DNA of 64,000 nucleotides from Liolophura sinensis (GCF_032854445.1 NC_088305.1:20622955-20686954); one strand, 5' to 3'. Shown: positions 51,320 through 63,277, counted from the first letter of the stretch. Program-made: numbers and translations. The notes: a model not told the origin generated them from the sequence alone.

Positions 51320-51480
51320 AGTCTGAGTCCAAGTCCAGCTCATGCTGGTTTCCTCTCCGCAGATGGTTGTTGGTTTCCCCCGGGCTCTGTCCGGTTTCGT
51401 CCCACCACCATGCTGGTCGCCGTCATATAAGTGAAATATTGATCATGGCGTAAAACATCATTCACATAAATAAACAAATC
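51320..51480 (+). mobile_element. AAAT-tailed SINE, 5' truncated
   Basis: GAGTCCAAGTCCAGCTCATG, AGATGGTTGTTGGTTTCCCC, CCACCATGCTGGTCGCCGTC and the TAAAACATCATTCACATAAA tail. Confidence 0.8.
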
Positions 51481-51624
51481 AGTTAAAGAACCAATCAGTG
51501 TGACGCGAATATTCTGTGACTTCGTTTCGATCATAAACTTGTTCGTCTACTTTTGTTTTTCATGCATGTTCTCAACATATCGAAAACCATCATAAACATC
51601 CTCTACTAAACATATGTTCTCACC

Positions 51625-51705
51625 AAGATATGGCTGAAATGCTGCCGATGTGGCGTTCAGCAATGATCAATCACTCCAATCATTCATTCATTTATTTCGA
51701 TCAAC
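51625..51705 (+). mobile_element. SINE 3' end, CATT tail
   Basis: GAAATGCTGCCGATGTGGCG, TTCAGCAATGATCAATCACT, then CATTCATTCATTTATTT. It is the third SINE type, also seen at 23075-23130. Confidence 0.65.
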
Positions 51706-51905
51706 AAGGACACATGCAGGTTCGAATCACACTCTTACTATTTTCCCTGCATGAAGTCTAAAACCAGGAGCTACATTTCCCTGACGAAGCTACGCCAGTG
51801 GTTTTTCTTTGGACTTTCCAGCACAGGACAACACATGAGCACCATCGTATGCGTATAAAAATCTTGAATCCTGCCTTAAGAGCCAATCAAATGAATACAA
51901 CAATT
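51706..51905 (+). mobile_element. tRNA-derived SINE, divergent
   Basis: A B-box-like GCAGGTTCGAATCACACTC is followed about 150 bases later by AATCTTGAATCCTGCCTTAA and GAGCCAATCAAATGAATACA, a decayed version of the common tail block. Confidence 0.45.
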
Positions 51906-51989
51906 ACCAGGTACCTTTGAAAGGTCAATGGATTATTCCGGGCACTCCGGTTTTATCCATCCATATCCGTAGGCCTATACATGGGCAAG

Positions 51990-52085
51990 CTCTACTGGTC
52001 ACCGTCGTAAAGGCAGTGAAAAATTCTCGAGTAAGCTATATAGGCCTGGGGCGTTGAACACCAGTCAGATAAATAAATAAGTAAA
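51990..52085 (+). mobile_element. AAAT-tailed SINE, decayed 3' end
   Basis: ACCGTCGTAAAGGCAGTGAA, ATTCTCGAGTAAG, then GGGGCGTTGAACACCAGTCA and AAATAAATAAG. Confidence 0.55.
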
Positions 52086-52299
52086 TGTTTGCTTGATCAA
52101 AGCACACTGGTATTTGGCCACCTGGACTGAGGACAGATTTCATTAAACTGCGTATTCTATGATAGGTTTGTTAGACTTGGCCGAGTTAGGATATCCAAAA
52201 AAAACAAGTAAAACATATCTTTAAAAAAACAAGATTTACTTTGCACAAATTACTTAATGAATATAAAATAAAGTTTTTAGAGATTTCAGCATCATATAT

Positions 52300-52370
52300 G
52301 AAATTATATTTAAAAAAAAAAACAAAAAACAAAAACCAAAAAAAAACAAAAACAAAAAAAAACACAAACA
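52300..52370. repeat. A-rich (AAAAC)n tract
   Basis: Simple sequence that produces a Phe-rich spurious ORF on the minus strand. Confidence 0.8.
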
Positions 52371-52687
52371 ATGATTGACAGATACCACAGCAAGACTGAC
52401 AGCCCTGATCACCAAGACGCTTTCAAATGTCACTATATCTGAGATTGAACACTACATTTCAGAATGTAGGCCAATTTAAATTTAAATTTGTCTCTGTTGT
52501 CATACTGTTTCACATACGGCGCTGACATGTTTATGACAAATTCCTCATATCCACTAAATATGGATATCTCACGTTTAAATGATTTTGAATAATTGCGTGC
52601 TTTAAGACAATTTTGCTCAACTTTCGAACCCCCCACAGGTTTGTGCTTTAGATGCTGATGGATGGAAGAAACCAGAGCACCCGGAGT

Positions 52688-52836
<149 letters not shown>

Positions 52837-52882
52837 TGGCCACATATCTCCATCAATTTTCCATAAGCGACAATGTTAACGT

Positions 52883-53149
52883 TTAGCGCTTTAGCTCAGT
52901 TCCAAACATTCCGCGGCCAGCAAACTTTGGCGCACACCTGACCCAGCCTGAAAGAAAGAAACCATGAAAATCCTGATATAGATTGACTGTCAAAATCTGG
53001 ATCTTTCTATGCCGGGAGCTGGGAGGGGTACCTAGCAACGCCAAGGGGACATCACTCGCAGCTTCATCACCACCTGTCTCGTTGTCTCCTCTCGCCCTGA
53101 ATTTCAAACTTTCATCATTAAAACTCATACCTGCCCAAAGTTTAGACAA
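52883..53149 (-). CDS. Unassigned open reading frame
   Basis: The 88-codon minus-strand frame opens [20 protein letters not shown] and contains [19 protein letters not shown]. Its mixed composition and the less AT-rich surroundings (52.9-53.35 kb) make it more protein-like than most stray ORFs here. It could be a first exon of an unseen minus-strand gene or a 5' UTR/promoter island. No family is recognised and no splice partner was found. Confidence 0.2.
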   Translation of the reverse strand: MSKLWAGMSFNDESLKFRARGDNETGGDEAASDVPLALLGTPPSSRHRKIQILTVNLYQDFHGFFLSGWVRCAPKFAGRGMFGTELKR

Positions 53150-53199
53150 TTTCCATCATTTGGATACCAATCATGGACCTGTACACCAAAAATAGCAGG

Positions 53200-54600
53200 C
53201 TGGCAGCAAAAAAAAACGACTTTATACCCTAAAATACACAGCATTAAAGTACATTTGCAGTGGTGGTCTGTGTCCCGTTGGTTTATTAAACCTCGGCGAA
53301 CTTCAAACTCCAGCGCGCTCTCAAGTGCCGGCAGGGTTGACGACTGAACTAAAATGTTACCGCTGTGCGTAGATTGTAATTGGACCTAATGCACCTCCGG
53401 ACACAGAAGAGCTTTGCGATGATGACAGATAGGACGTAAGCGGAAATTTTTGGTAAAAAAATAAAACTAACATTCGATCAGGAGATTCTCACATGGATGA
53501 GGTGAGAAGAGTTACTTTTAAAGTATCTGTTATTTTACGTGCTAAACGTACTCTATATGTACTAGTCCCACAAATAACTTGACAACAACTTTCGTTTTGA
53601 TTACAACAACAACAACGTAACCAGAAAGACAGACTGACGAATGTCATACCCTAGTCTGAACTCTTATGTTGGGATGGAATAAATATGACAGTTATAACAC
53701 TGATTTTGTAAGCTGGATGAGGCGATGTAAATCATGCTTTTCCCGTTTATTATGGTGGAAAAAAATACAAATCGTTTAAGTTTTAAGATATAGGCCTATT
53801 TCGTAATTTAGCATGACTAAGAAGACATGGTATTATAGATGGCGGATGTCGTAAAGACTAAGTTGTTGTCTACACGATGTTTTCCATTTGGCTTCTTACA
53901 TTCATACGTTCAGTCATACTTCAGTGAAATCTGCAAATATGGAGAATACATTTTTCAGGTGTCTAGCCAACGTGACTGAGAAACATGTGAAGCATACACA
54001 TGCGCATTAACTCTTACCGTTTTCTTCTGTCTTAAACACGTCTGCGAAACACATTCTGTGACAACAAAGCAAATGGTCTAGTAGTATAGGTGAAGCCAAA
54101 GGTGACAAGAAACAAAAAATAATCTGTGATCAAAAGGGGCGCACAAGACTGTTGATGGCATCACGTGACAGAGTGTAGTATGAACAAGTGTGTATTCACA
54201 CAACATTAAATCCAACTTCTTTTCATTCATTTTAACCACCTAGATGTCAGTACAAATATGTGAAATGATGTCAGTAGTAATGTGGAAAGCAACATGTAAC
54301 ACAAACCTAGTCTTTACAACTCCCTAGTTGGGCTCAGTGTTATTTTAAACTCTGCAACGTCATTTAAAAACAATTTTGTATGATCATTATGGGTAATGGT
54401 TACCATGAGTTTTAGGCGCTTCAAATTTTGGATCACATCAATGAACATGAACTAAGTTTGGATTTTCAACTTCTTATGTACTAATAACGCTGTTTTTGAG
54501 AACCTCATAAATCACGATGCATGTTAGGATTTCAAAGTAGCGTTTGAGTGCACCTGGATGGACTGATATTATCAAATTATCTCTCGGGAATGAGGTCACC
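53200..54600. other. Spacer upstream of CAPN7
   Basis: Nothing is recognised. The CAPN7 promoter or a 5' UTR exon may lie in this stretch or just after it. Confidence 0.4.
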
Positions 54601-54609
54601 TGGTCTGTG

Positions 54610-55020
54610 AGAGGCTTTAAAGGAGAAGAAAACATGATAAATCAGATGAAAGGGTATGACAACTTATTTGTAAGCAAGGCCTGTAATATTTTTTCCAAGA
54701 GAAAAGGGTATTTGAAGATATTTTTGTATGGTTGGTATTTGGAACCACCTCTTTGTGTCTGTCATCTTTGCACAATAATTTCCTAAATAAGGATGTGATG
54801 CATACCTAATAAATTAATTTAGTGTGAATTTGTTTTTTAATTCAAAACACATGCATTTGATGGATGTGAATGATGATAATATTTATGAATATATTAAAAA
54901 TATAAATATGATCAAAATCCAGGTTGAACACATTTGTTAACTGAAAAGACCAAATTCCAGTGCAAATATATTTATAAAACGTGTTACATCCTCATTTATG
55001 GCATTATTATACAAAGGCTG
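54610..55020. mobile_element. Non-autonomous TIR element, copy 2 (3' truncated)
   Basis: It begins GGCTTTAAAGGAGAAGAAAA, as in 14478, and shares CTAAATAAGGATGTGATGCA, ATATTAAAAATATAAATATG and GTTACATCCTCATTTATGGC with copy 1. The right terminal repeat is absent. It ends about 440 bases before the CAPN7 start codon. Confidence 0.65.
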
Positions 55021-55457
55021 ACCTTTATGTAATTTTTATTGATGGTAAATCAAAATATTCTCAGATATCATCTCTGTGCTTTGAAGAAATTAATTAGCAT
55101 CTCCAATATCATGATGTTGGGCTAGATGGCTTCTCAGATGAACAGTTTAAGAAATTAAATCCAGCTTCAAAATCTTGGAAAGTATTCCGTCAGGAACTCC
55201 ATTAAGTTAACAGTTTTTTCTGTGTGAGACACAATCAGTTTTTTCCTGTCTTTTACGAACAAAGTGCTTTGTCTCTGTTTTATGAAATATTTTTTTTTTT
55301 AATTTCTGTACAGAATTTTAAGGTACCCTCCCATGGCACATGATGTGTGAAGCAAGGTAGAGGTGTTCCACATGAAGATGAAATCCACAAGAAGAAGAAT
55401 TTAATGTTGTGATAAACATCTGAAATTAACTTTAGAAGGCTACAAATTTCTTCCAAG

Positions 55458-55589
55458 ATGTCTGACCCATCTGGTGGAAACTACGGTGTGGATCCAACAG
55501 TCCTGGAGAAGGATGGTTTTAACCTGGCATGTCTGGCTGTGGAGTATGACACAAAAGGGGAAGTCAGCAATGCTATATTTTACTATGCA
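55458..55589 (+). CDS. CAPN7: CAPN7 exon 1
   Basis: The ATG at 55458 starts [20 protein letters not shown]. The exon ends FYYA before donor GTAAGT. Human CAPN7 has a shorter head, but then RLAVQRDHEGRYSEAVFYY, which aligns with [19 protein letters not shown]. Confidence 0.9.
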
Positions 55590-58500
55590 GTAAGTGTGCT
55601 GGACAGTGATGGTTCTTTTTAAAGAAAAGTATAGCCCATTATACATTTATGTATCACTAAAAATGTCTAGTTTTGCTCTTTTCGTATATGTATTGAAATA
55701 TTTTTTTACGATCATTTCTATGGATTGCAATACACATACATGTACTATAGATTTTAACAATGGGCAGTTTTAACGGGGCTTCAGGAAGTAGTCATATTTA
55801 CATCCATATACATGCATGCCAAAAACAATTTTGCAGTGTATAAAGTTACCCACTACCCAGGCTGCTTTTTGTTATTACATAGTTTTGGAAATGTCGGCTT
55901 GAGGCCCAAGTAAGGTGCTTTAAACAGGATGATAAAGAATTTTTCTACTGAGGAATTTTTATTTTTTACCCCTCATTTTGCTTGGTATTAAATAGTCAGA
56001 TCTCTGGTATTCTGGAAAATCTTACGTTTATTGGTACAATTTTGACAACTATATTTATCAACTATATCAACCTTGTGCTCTAGAATTTTTTACTTACATG
56101 AATACGATCAGATTTATGGGTGGAAAAAAACCACCGACCTTTGACAAGTACCTGACAGCCACATCTGCAATAATGATGACTGGATTCAAACAAGTAACCA
56201 CATTGGTCAAGGAGCCTGAGAGTGTCAGTTTTCCGACAGACATTATGATAAATGGCACACAGTGTGTAGCATAGTATAGGCCTACCCAGGCTGCACTCTA
56301 CCTACATGTATGCATTATTTGCAAGTGCATATGTCATAATTGGGGGCTAATTTCTCAAAATACTATACTTTACTAATTTGAACACTTCTTTTTTATTATT
56401 TGAACTGTAGGGGTAAGGTGTAGTATGAAAAGTAAAAGTTTATGTGTTTGATTTACTGTGCATTCGGTTAGCGGGCTAGCGCTAGTCTCTCACCAATTTG
56501 GTTGCTGTGAGTTCAAGTCCAGCTCATGCTGGCTTCCTCTCCGGAATATATTCAATATTCTTGAGCGTAAAACACCAATCAAATAAATAAATAAATACTG
56601 TGCATTCACTAGTTTTTATTCAAGGTATGTGATCTAGGTTAAATACAAGTTAACTGTAAAAACACTTAAAAATCACAGGGTTTTAGCATTAAGATTTTCC
56701 CAGTTGTGAGCCCACAGGTGCTTTCCCAAAATCTGAGGATTAAGTCCTAGTACATGCTGTATTCCACACATAGTTTATTTAAAGTATGTGCATGTATTCC
56801 CTCATTTAAGACACTAAGGTTATGACCTGTCTGTTTGTTTGTAGGAAGCTGGCCAGGCTCTACTTTCTGCAGCGATGGCTGGGTCACAGATGCCTAACAT
56901 TGTAGAGAAGGCTAATGAGTATATTCTTAGGGCTGAAGCTCTGAAAAACTCAGGTATTGCTTTGGTGTGGTTACAATACATGTAAATTCATGTCATACAT
57001 GTAGCTGCAGGAAAAAAAAGAGACTTCACGATCACCAGATCACAAAGTTACATCTTTAACAGGAACAATGGCTGGGACATTCCACTTTTCTCACAATTTT
57101 CAGTTTTATTTTTTTACCCTCCAACAGCAGTGAAAAAAGATAGATTCTGTTTGTGAAACCAAAATTTGATTTGGTATGGCCTACTAAAAAACATGACTCA
57201 GTCACCCAATGCAATCACTGTGATTGTATTAAAGTCCAGCTCATTGTCTTCCAGCTCATTGTCTTCCAGCTCATTGTCTTCCAGCTCATTGTCTTCCAGA
57301 ATCCTGAGTGGGTTTCCCCAGGCCCAATTTCCTTCTATCACAGTGCTGGTTGTCATTGTATAAGTGAAATATTTTTTAATGTGGCATTAAAGAAATAAAT
57401 AAGTGAATTCAATATATTTAAACAAAATAGTCTTCTTTCTTTTGATTCAGCACAAATCAAATTACCATGTACTGTAGTTACTGCCAAAGAATATATGTTC
57501 CCAGAACAAGAAAATCATCTTGATGTTAGAGTTTCTGTGTATTTTTCCAGGTCAAAACACTGCATCTCAAAGTGCTCCAGGTGTGAAAAGTCAGCAACAG
57601 GTAGTACTTTAATTCCTGGTTTTGTACCTTTCTTTAGTAACATCTACTTCATTGAAATGTGGCATTATTAACTTGGCCAATATACATGTAGTTTATGCAC
57701 TATAATCAGATTGTTACTGTAATCATATTTACCTAACATGTCTTTTTACACACTGTGCTGTAGTGTTTTGTAATATTGAAGTTACTGTAATGACCAGCTA
57801 CAGGAGGTCTATGTTTTTATGCTCAGCATGCTAGTGCATGGTTGGTATGTTCCTAATTACTTGTAGGTGATCTTAATTCTAAACTTATTGTAGTGATGTC
57901 TTAGCCCCTTCATGCTTTAATTAATAAGGCTGTAAAGCCTTATTCACAATCTCTGGTTTCTCTTTTGTGTGGGTACATGCGTTTTCTGGGTTTCTGGAAC
58001 CTTGAACCTAGCAGACTTAACGCAAGTTTCCTGTATAATTATGTTCTTGTTGTTATTGTGTTCAGTTTGACATGGATCGTGCAGTGTTTTTGCTGAACCA
58101 AGCATTTGAGGAAGATGACTCAGGAAATAAAGAAGAGGCTACAGAACTCTACTCAGAGGCGGTGGAAATGTTCCTCAAAATTGTAAGCTTTCTCTTAATT
58201 TTATGCTGAGTAAATCTGAGTAAATCCAAAATGAAATTTAAAGGGTGGGGGGGGGGGGAGAATCCCTAGTCAGTTTTAAGATGTTTTTTTGTAATTTTTT
58301 TCTTAATGAACTACAAGGATCCAAAGAGAGAGCAACCTGAGGGAATCCTAGTTGCTTGGTTGATGTTGTTTACATAAAGAGTGCTTGTAAGTAACAATAT
58401 TGTTGTTATTTGAGATTAAAACTTTCAAAATAGAGCACAGGTTCTAACTGGCACCTATTCACTAGCAGTGCATGAAAATCCTACAACCTCCCACAGAAAT

Positions 58501-61500
58501 AGGTGACATGTAGACTTTACATTGAGGATCTATGCATTTCTGTGGATTCTTTTGGTCACATGACCTAGACTGTAGACTTTACATTGAGGATCTATGCATT
58601 TCTGTGGATTCTTTTGGTCAAATGACCCAGACTGTAGACTTTACATTGAGGATCTATGCATTTCTGTGGATTCTTTTGGTCAAATGACCTAGACTGTAGA
58701 CTTTACATTGAAGATCTATGCATTTCTGTGGATTCTTTTGGTCACATGATCTAGACTGTAGACTTTACATTGAAGATCTATGCATTTCTGTGGATTCTTT
58801 TGGTCAAATGACCTAGACTGTAGACTTTACATTGAAGATCCATGCATTTCTGTGGATTCTTTTGGTCAAATGACTTCGACCGTAGACTTTACATTGAAGA
58901 TCTATGCCTTTCTGTGGATTCTTTTGGTCAGATGACCTCGACTGTAGACTTTACTTGAGGATCTATGCATTTCTGTGGATTCTTTTGGTCAAATGACCCA
59001 GACTGTAGACTTTACATTGAGGATCTATGCATTTCTGTGGATTCTTTTGGTCAAATGACCTAGACTGTAGACTTTACATTGAAGATCTATGCATTTCTGT
59101 GGATTCTTTTGGTCACATGATCTAGACTGTAGACTTTACATTGAAGATCTATGCATTTCTGTGGATTCTTTTGGTCAAATGACCTAGACTGTAGACTTAC
59201 ATTGAGGATCTATGCATTTCTGTGGATTCTTTTGGTCAAATGACCTAGACTGTAGACTTTACATTGAAGATCTATGCATTTCTGTGGATTCTTTTGGTCA
59301 AATGACCTAGACTGTAGACTTTACATTGAGGATCTATGCATTTCTGTGGATTCTTTTGGTCAAATGACCTAGACTGTAGACTTTACATTGAGGATCTATG
59401 CATTTCTGTGGATTCTTTTGGTCAAATGACCTAGACTGTAGACTTTACATTGAAGATCTATGCATTTCTGTGGATTCTTTGGTCACATGATCTAGACTGT
59501 AGACTTTACATTGAGGATCTATGCATTTCTGTGGATTCTTTTGGTCAAATGACCTAGACTGTAGACTTTACATTGAAGATCTATGCATTTCTGTGGATTC
59601 TTTTGGTCACATGATCTAGACTGTAGACTTTACATTGAAGATCTATGCATTTCTGTGGATTCTTTTGGTCAAATGACCTAGACTGTAGACTTTACATTGA
59701 GGATCTATGCATTTCTGTGGATTCTTTTGGTCAAATGACCTAGACTGTAGACTTTACATTGAAGATCTATGCATTTCTGTGATTCTTTTGGTCAAATGAC
59801 CTAGACTGTAGACTTTACATTGAGGATCTATGCATTTCTGTGGATTCTTTTGGTCAAATGACCTAGACTGTAGACTTTACATTGAGGATCTATGCATTTC
59901 TGTGGATTCTTTTGGTCAAATGACCTAGACTGTAGACTTTACATTGAAGATCTATGCATTTCTGTGGATTCTTTTGGTCACATGATCTAGACTGTAGACT
60001 TTACATTGAGGATCTATGCATTTCTGTGGATTCTTTTGGTCAAATGACCTAGACTGTAGACTTTACATTGAGGATCTATGCATTTCTGTGGATTCTTTTG
60101 ATCACATGACCTAGACTGTAGACTTTACATTGAAGATCTATGCATTTCTGTGGATTCTTTTGGTCACATGACCTAGACTGTAGACTTTACATTGAAGATC
60201 TATGCATTTCTGTGGATTCTTTTGGTCACATGATCTAGACTGTAGACTTTACATTGAAGATCTATGCATTTTTGTGGATTCTTTGGTCAAATGACCTAAA
60301 CTGTAGACTTTACATTAAAGATCTATGCATTTCTGCGGATTCTTTTGGTCACATGACAGTAGCTTTGCTGTGTGGCTGTACTATATTTCACCTAAGGTTC
60401 AGCGTTTTTGAAGTGAAATATTTTGTTTGATTCTGATTGACTGATCCACACAATAGTGGCACTTCAAAGTCTGTTGTGTAGGATGATTATTTTCCTAACA
60501 GAAAGACTTAAGTGTTGGCATCTGAAGTATCATTTTAAGGCCTTTATGTGGTTCTGAAAGTATATTTTTACATGACAAACTCTAGGTAAAGCTGAGTAGG
60601 TGTCTGACTCAGGTCAACTGTTCCAAACCCGAAGTGAGCAGTACTGTAATTTATGTTGTATACAGAAAGCATAAGTTTGTTGTGGTGCATCTAATAGGGA
60701 ATCTTGTTAAAATAAAGAAAGTTTTTCGTTTATGATTGAAGCTTACACGTGCAGTTCACGGTTTATAACTCAATTAACCAGAATCTAAAAATGGATTCCT
60801 GTAGATTCAGCTGATTACAGAGTCCAACAGAATTTAGTTCAATGGGACTGTAGTACCACAAAGCATTTGTTCAAAGTAAATGGTTTCAAGGCATGTTAAA
60901 CTGAACAGAATTTGAGTATTCTGTGTGCATTCCTGTAAATAACATAAGACTTTTGACACTTATCCAAAGTCGGTATGCATTTGAGAAATGCATACCGACC
61001 GATAAGAAAAGAAATTTGAGAATGTTTGAAAACTATTTGTGCGACTTTGTATTACGGGAGTCAAAGCATATCCACTGGAGTCATGACAAGAAGAAGATTT
61101 GCATTGAGAGTGAAGCCCTTTAACATAAATATGATGCGTGTGTGTTTCTGTGTTTTATGTGCAAATTTTCTACACCTTGTTGACCTTGACTGAACACAGT
61201 TTGTTTATACCAATGTTTATTGTTTTTTGGATTTCTAGAGACAAGAAACAACAGATACTGATGTAAAAGAGAAAGTGACAAAACTAGCAACAAATGCTCT
61301 GAAAGGTATGGCTGGTACAGTAGGTTTACTTACACATGCAGCTACATGTATTTGTATTTTGATACAGTAACTTTTGTAAATTTTATCTGGTTTTTCAAGT
61401 GCTGTGAGGATTCCATATTCTGCACATGAGTCATTTTGATTTATTTATTTATTTATTTGATTGGTGATTTATTTATTTATTTATTTGATTGGTGTTTACG

Positions 61501-63277
61501 ACGCACTGAAGAATATTTCTTACACAACGGCGGCCAGCATTATGGCTAGAGGAAAACAGGCAGAACCTGGGGGAAACCACACACATCCGCAGGTTGCTGA
61601 TACACCTTCCCACATATGGCAGGAGAGGAAGCCAGCATGAGATGGACTTGAACTCACAGCGACCTCATTTTTGAGAGGCTCCTGGGTAATAGCATCGTGC
61701 TGGTGTGCTAACCACCTTGGCCACAGAGGCCCCTGAATAATTTTGACAGAATATTTTATGTACAACACCTGGATATCTAGAACAGGACAGGTAACAGTTT
61801 TGTACTGCCTTGCCTGTCCAAAGTTTTAAGATCTCTAAGATGTGTGCAGGTTTAGGCAACATGTGACAAACTTGTCAAATGCATTGACAGGATTGAGAAA
61901 GCTAGTAAACATAGACAAGTGCATTTGTATTTAAATAAAAATAGTACTCATTATTAAGTTACAAGATGAGAAATTCACAGCACTTTTCTTCATAAAAGTG
62001 AAATTATAGTCTTTTGTATAGAGTGTTTTACAACACCAGTCAAATAGCTGAGTACCCTATTTCCTTGACCTGCTTAAATTCCACCGAAGGAAAGGGCTTT
62101 TGTGGTTGTCAAGGTAAATCAAGTCAAGGTTAGTCTTCATGTCATTAAGAAGCTCCAGTGAAAATTTTAAACTTCGAAGAGAGTCCCCAGAGAATTGCAA
62201 AATGTGACAGAAACATCATTCAAACACCGTTTAATAAAACTGAGATGATCTTGCACATTATACAATTATTTACAGAGCTGAATTTTGAAATCTGGGAAAC
62301 AAACAAAGCCTAAAATGATGGTGACCTCAGGGACTGGAAACAGAGCTGTTGCCAAGGGAACTTTGAAAGCAATGCCCATTCTTGGTTTGGTGCTTTCCGA
62401 GATGATGACAGAGAAACCTTTAGCGCCCCCAATTACCTCCCCTAGTCCAAGTCACCAGACAGCCAGTAGAGGGCTTGTATCAACAGGGGGAGGAGGCTTC
62501 TCAAAAGAAGAAATTGATGTTTTGAAGGTAATGTGGGGTGTGAAGGACCGAGAATTGACAAGTTCTTTCAGTCACCCATTTTTCCAGTTAACAAAGACTA
62601 AGGGAAACTTTGCAGTAGATGTAGGTGCCACATCGCCATACCATCCATGCTGTGATGCAGATCAGGGCTCAGTTATTCAAATCTGGTGTAAGACTTTATA
62701 CCAGATTTAACTTTAAGAGCCAATTCTTCAATTTTGTGCTTAGTCCCAGCAAAATTGTGTAATGGTGTATTAAATATGAGCTAAATCTGCTGCTGTTGTA
62801 CTTTTGACTTTGAACAACTGCGTTGGCTGCTGATTTGGTTAAAAATTTAAATATAAAGTATGACTTAAATAGCAGTATCAACTATTACACCTTTGAACAA
62901 CTGAGCCCAGGTTGTTAATAACTGAATATTGAAAGATATACCATGTAGAAGCCCATGTTAAAAGATGGATTCAAAAATTTGACCGTCAGACACGCAGTAT
63001 CACAAACTTTACAGATTTGCTTTAATAGTCACAGCTAAAATTGTCAGCAATGAATTGTTCTTTAATGCAAATAAATTTAATTGACGTTTAAGTGTACATT
63101 TAGATATATTTGTTTAGCATTGTGTACATACATGTATGGTTTTTGTAACGGCAGGTCCTAAATGTTTTCCTTTATTTCTTTTTGATTCAGGAGAACCTCT
63201 GCTATAAATGGCAGAGCGTATGTGCCCTTCATGGCAATTGACATGAAAGAGAGATTTGCATATCCAATGCCGTTCAC
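55458..63277 (+). CDS. CAPN7: Calpain-7, N-terminal part (partial; gene runs off right edge)
   Basis: Calpain-7 is an atypical Cys protease with N-terminal MIT domains that bind ESCRT-III proteins. Exons found: 55458-55589, 56845-56953, 57551-57600, 58066-58182, 61239-61305, about 62276-62527 and 63191-63277. The first five join cleanly (phases 0,1,0,0,1). Matches to the human protein in order are [76 protein letters not shown], and [19 protein letters not shown] just before the protease domain. Two MIT-type helical repeats are visible (residues about 10-85 and 95-165). Exon 6 and its junction with exon 7 show two one-base frame mismatches. The catalytic Cys-His-Asn domain lies beyond 64000. 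Confidence 0.9.
56105..56228 (-). mobile_element. tRNA-derived SINE, reverse orientation
   Basis: GATTTATGGGTGGAAAAAAA and GACTGGATTCAAACAAGTAA resemble the SINE within the duplicated segments at 36.2-36.4 kb. It lies in CAPN7 intron 1. Confidence 0.45.
56460..56598 (+). mobile_element. AAAT-tailed SINE, internally deleted
   Basis: GTTAGCGGGCTAGCGCTAGT, GGTTGCTGTGAGTTCAAGTC, CAGCTCATGCTGGCTTCCTC, then a jump to ATTCTTGAGCGTAAAACACC and AAATAAATAAATA. It lies in CAPN7 intron 1. Confidence 0.85.
56845..56953 (+). CDS. CAPN7: CAPN7 exon 2
   Basis: Between TTTGTTTGTAG and donor GTATTG. It encodes [20 protein letters not shown] to LRAEALKNS, the rest of the first MIT-like helical unit (human EAAQALIYAEMAGS). 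Confidence 0.93.
57200..57400 (+). mobile_element. Decayed AAAT-tailed SINE with internal 15-bp repeat
   Basis: AATGCAATCACTGTGATTGT and AAAGTCCAGCTCATTGTCTT are remnants of the SINE B-box region. The 15-mer CCAGCTCATTGTCTT is tandemly repeated four times at 57236-57298. The tail reads GTGAAATATTTTTTAATGTG. It lies in CAPN7 intron 2. Confidence 0.65.
57551..57600 (+). CDS. CAPN7: CAPN7 exon 3 (50-nt)
   Basis: Between ATTTTTCCAG and donor GTAGTA. It encodes (G)[16 protein letters not shown], the variable linker between the two MIT units. Confidence 0.8.
58066..58182 (+). CDS. CAPN7: CAPN7 exon 4
   Basis: Between TGTGTTCAG and donor GTAAGC. It encodes [20 protein letters not shown] to MFLKI, matching LDLERAHFLVTQAFDEDEKE and ELYTEAVDLCLK in human. 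Confidence 0.94.
58505..60358. repeat. 62-bp minisatellite, about 30 copies (CAPN7 intron 4)
   Basis: The unit AGACTGTAGACTTTACATTG, AGGATCTATGCATTTCTGTG, GATTCTTTTGGTCAAATGAC, CT is highly uniform. Recurrent variants are GAGGATC/GAAGATC and CAAATGACC/CACATGATC, plus occasional one-base deletions. Confidence 0.97.
60359..61238. other. CAPN7 intron 4, right part
   Basis: No repeat or exon is recognised. A local palindrome GGTATGCATTTGAGAAATGC followed by ATACCGACC occurs near 60972-61000. Confidence 0.5.
61239..61305 (+). CDS. CAPN7: CAPN7 exon 5
   Basis: Between TTTTGGATTTCTAG and donor GTATGG. It encodes [20 protein letters not shown] and LK, ending in phase 1. Human has SYETADKVLQNKLKQLARQAL here. 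Confidence 0.88.
61440..61735 (-). mobile_element. AAAT-tailed SINE, full length, reverse orientation
   Basis: On the minus strand: GGGGCCTCTGTGGCCAAGGT head, GAGGTCGCTGTGAGTTCAAG, ACCTGCGGATGTGTGTGGTT body, and a GTCGTAAACACCAATCAAAT tail with AAATAAATAAA. The tail and adjacent GGTGATTTATTT unit are duplicated at 61440-61495. It lies in CAPN7 intron 5. Confidence 0.88.
62276..62527 (+). CDS. CAPN7: CAPN7 exon 6 (frame problem at its start)
   Basis: The best acceptor, TTATTTACAG, gives a start at 62276, or 62278 with the next AG. The downstream frame encodes [25 protein letters not shown] and ends at donor GTAATG, matching human TAEEIEVLR. From exon 5 (phase 1) the frame instead meets a stop within a few codons. 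Adding one T to the TTTT run at 62283-62286 would give AEF then LKSGK, aligned to the conserved RAEAL. An alternative acceptor at 62330 keeps the frame but drops this conserved part and has a poor pyrimidine tract. Confidence 0.7.
63191..63277 (+). CDS. CAPN7: CAPN7 exon 7
   Basis: After TTTGATTCAG the exon encodes [20 protein letters not shown], then RFAYPMPF, and ends in donor GTAAGT at 63278. Human CAPN7 reads TTSKINGIEYVPFMNVDLRE and RFAYPMPF. One extra G at 63191 makes it phase 2, while exon 6 ends in phase 0. Confidence 0.85.

Noticed and set aside
62331-62527. Shorter CAPN7 exon 6 using the AG at 62330
   Set aside because: It preserves the reading frame from exon 5 but has a weak pyrimidine tract and discards the conserved AE-LK region. 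It also leaves the exon 6-7 mismatch unresolved. It is kept only as an alternative.
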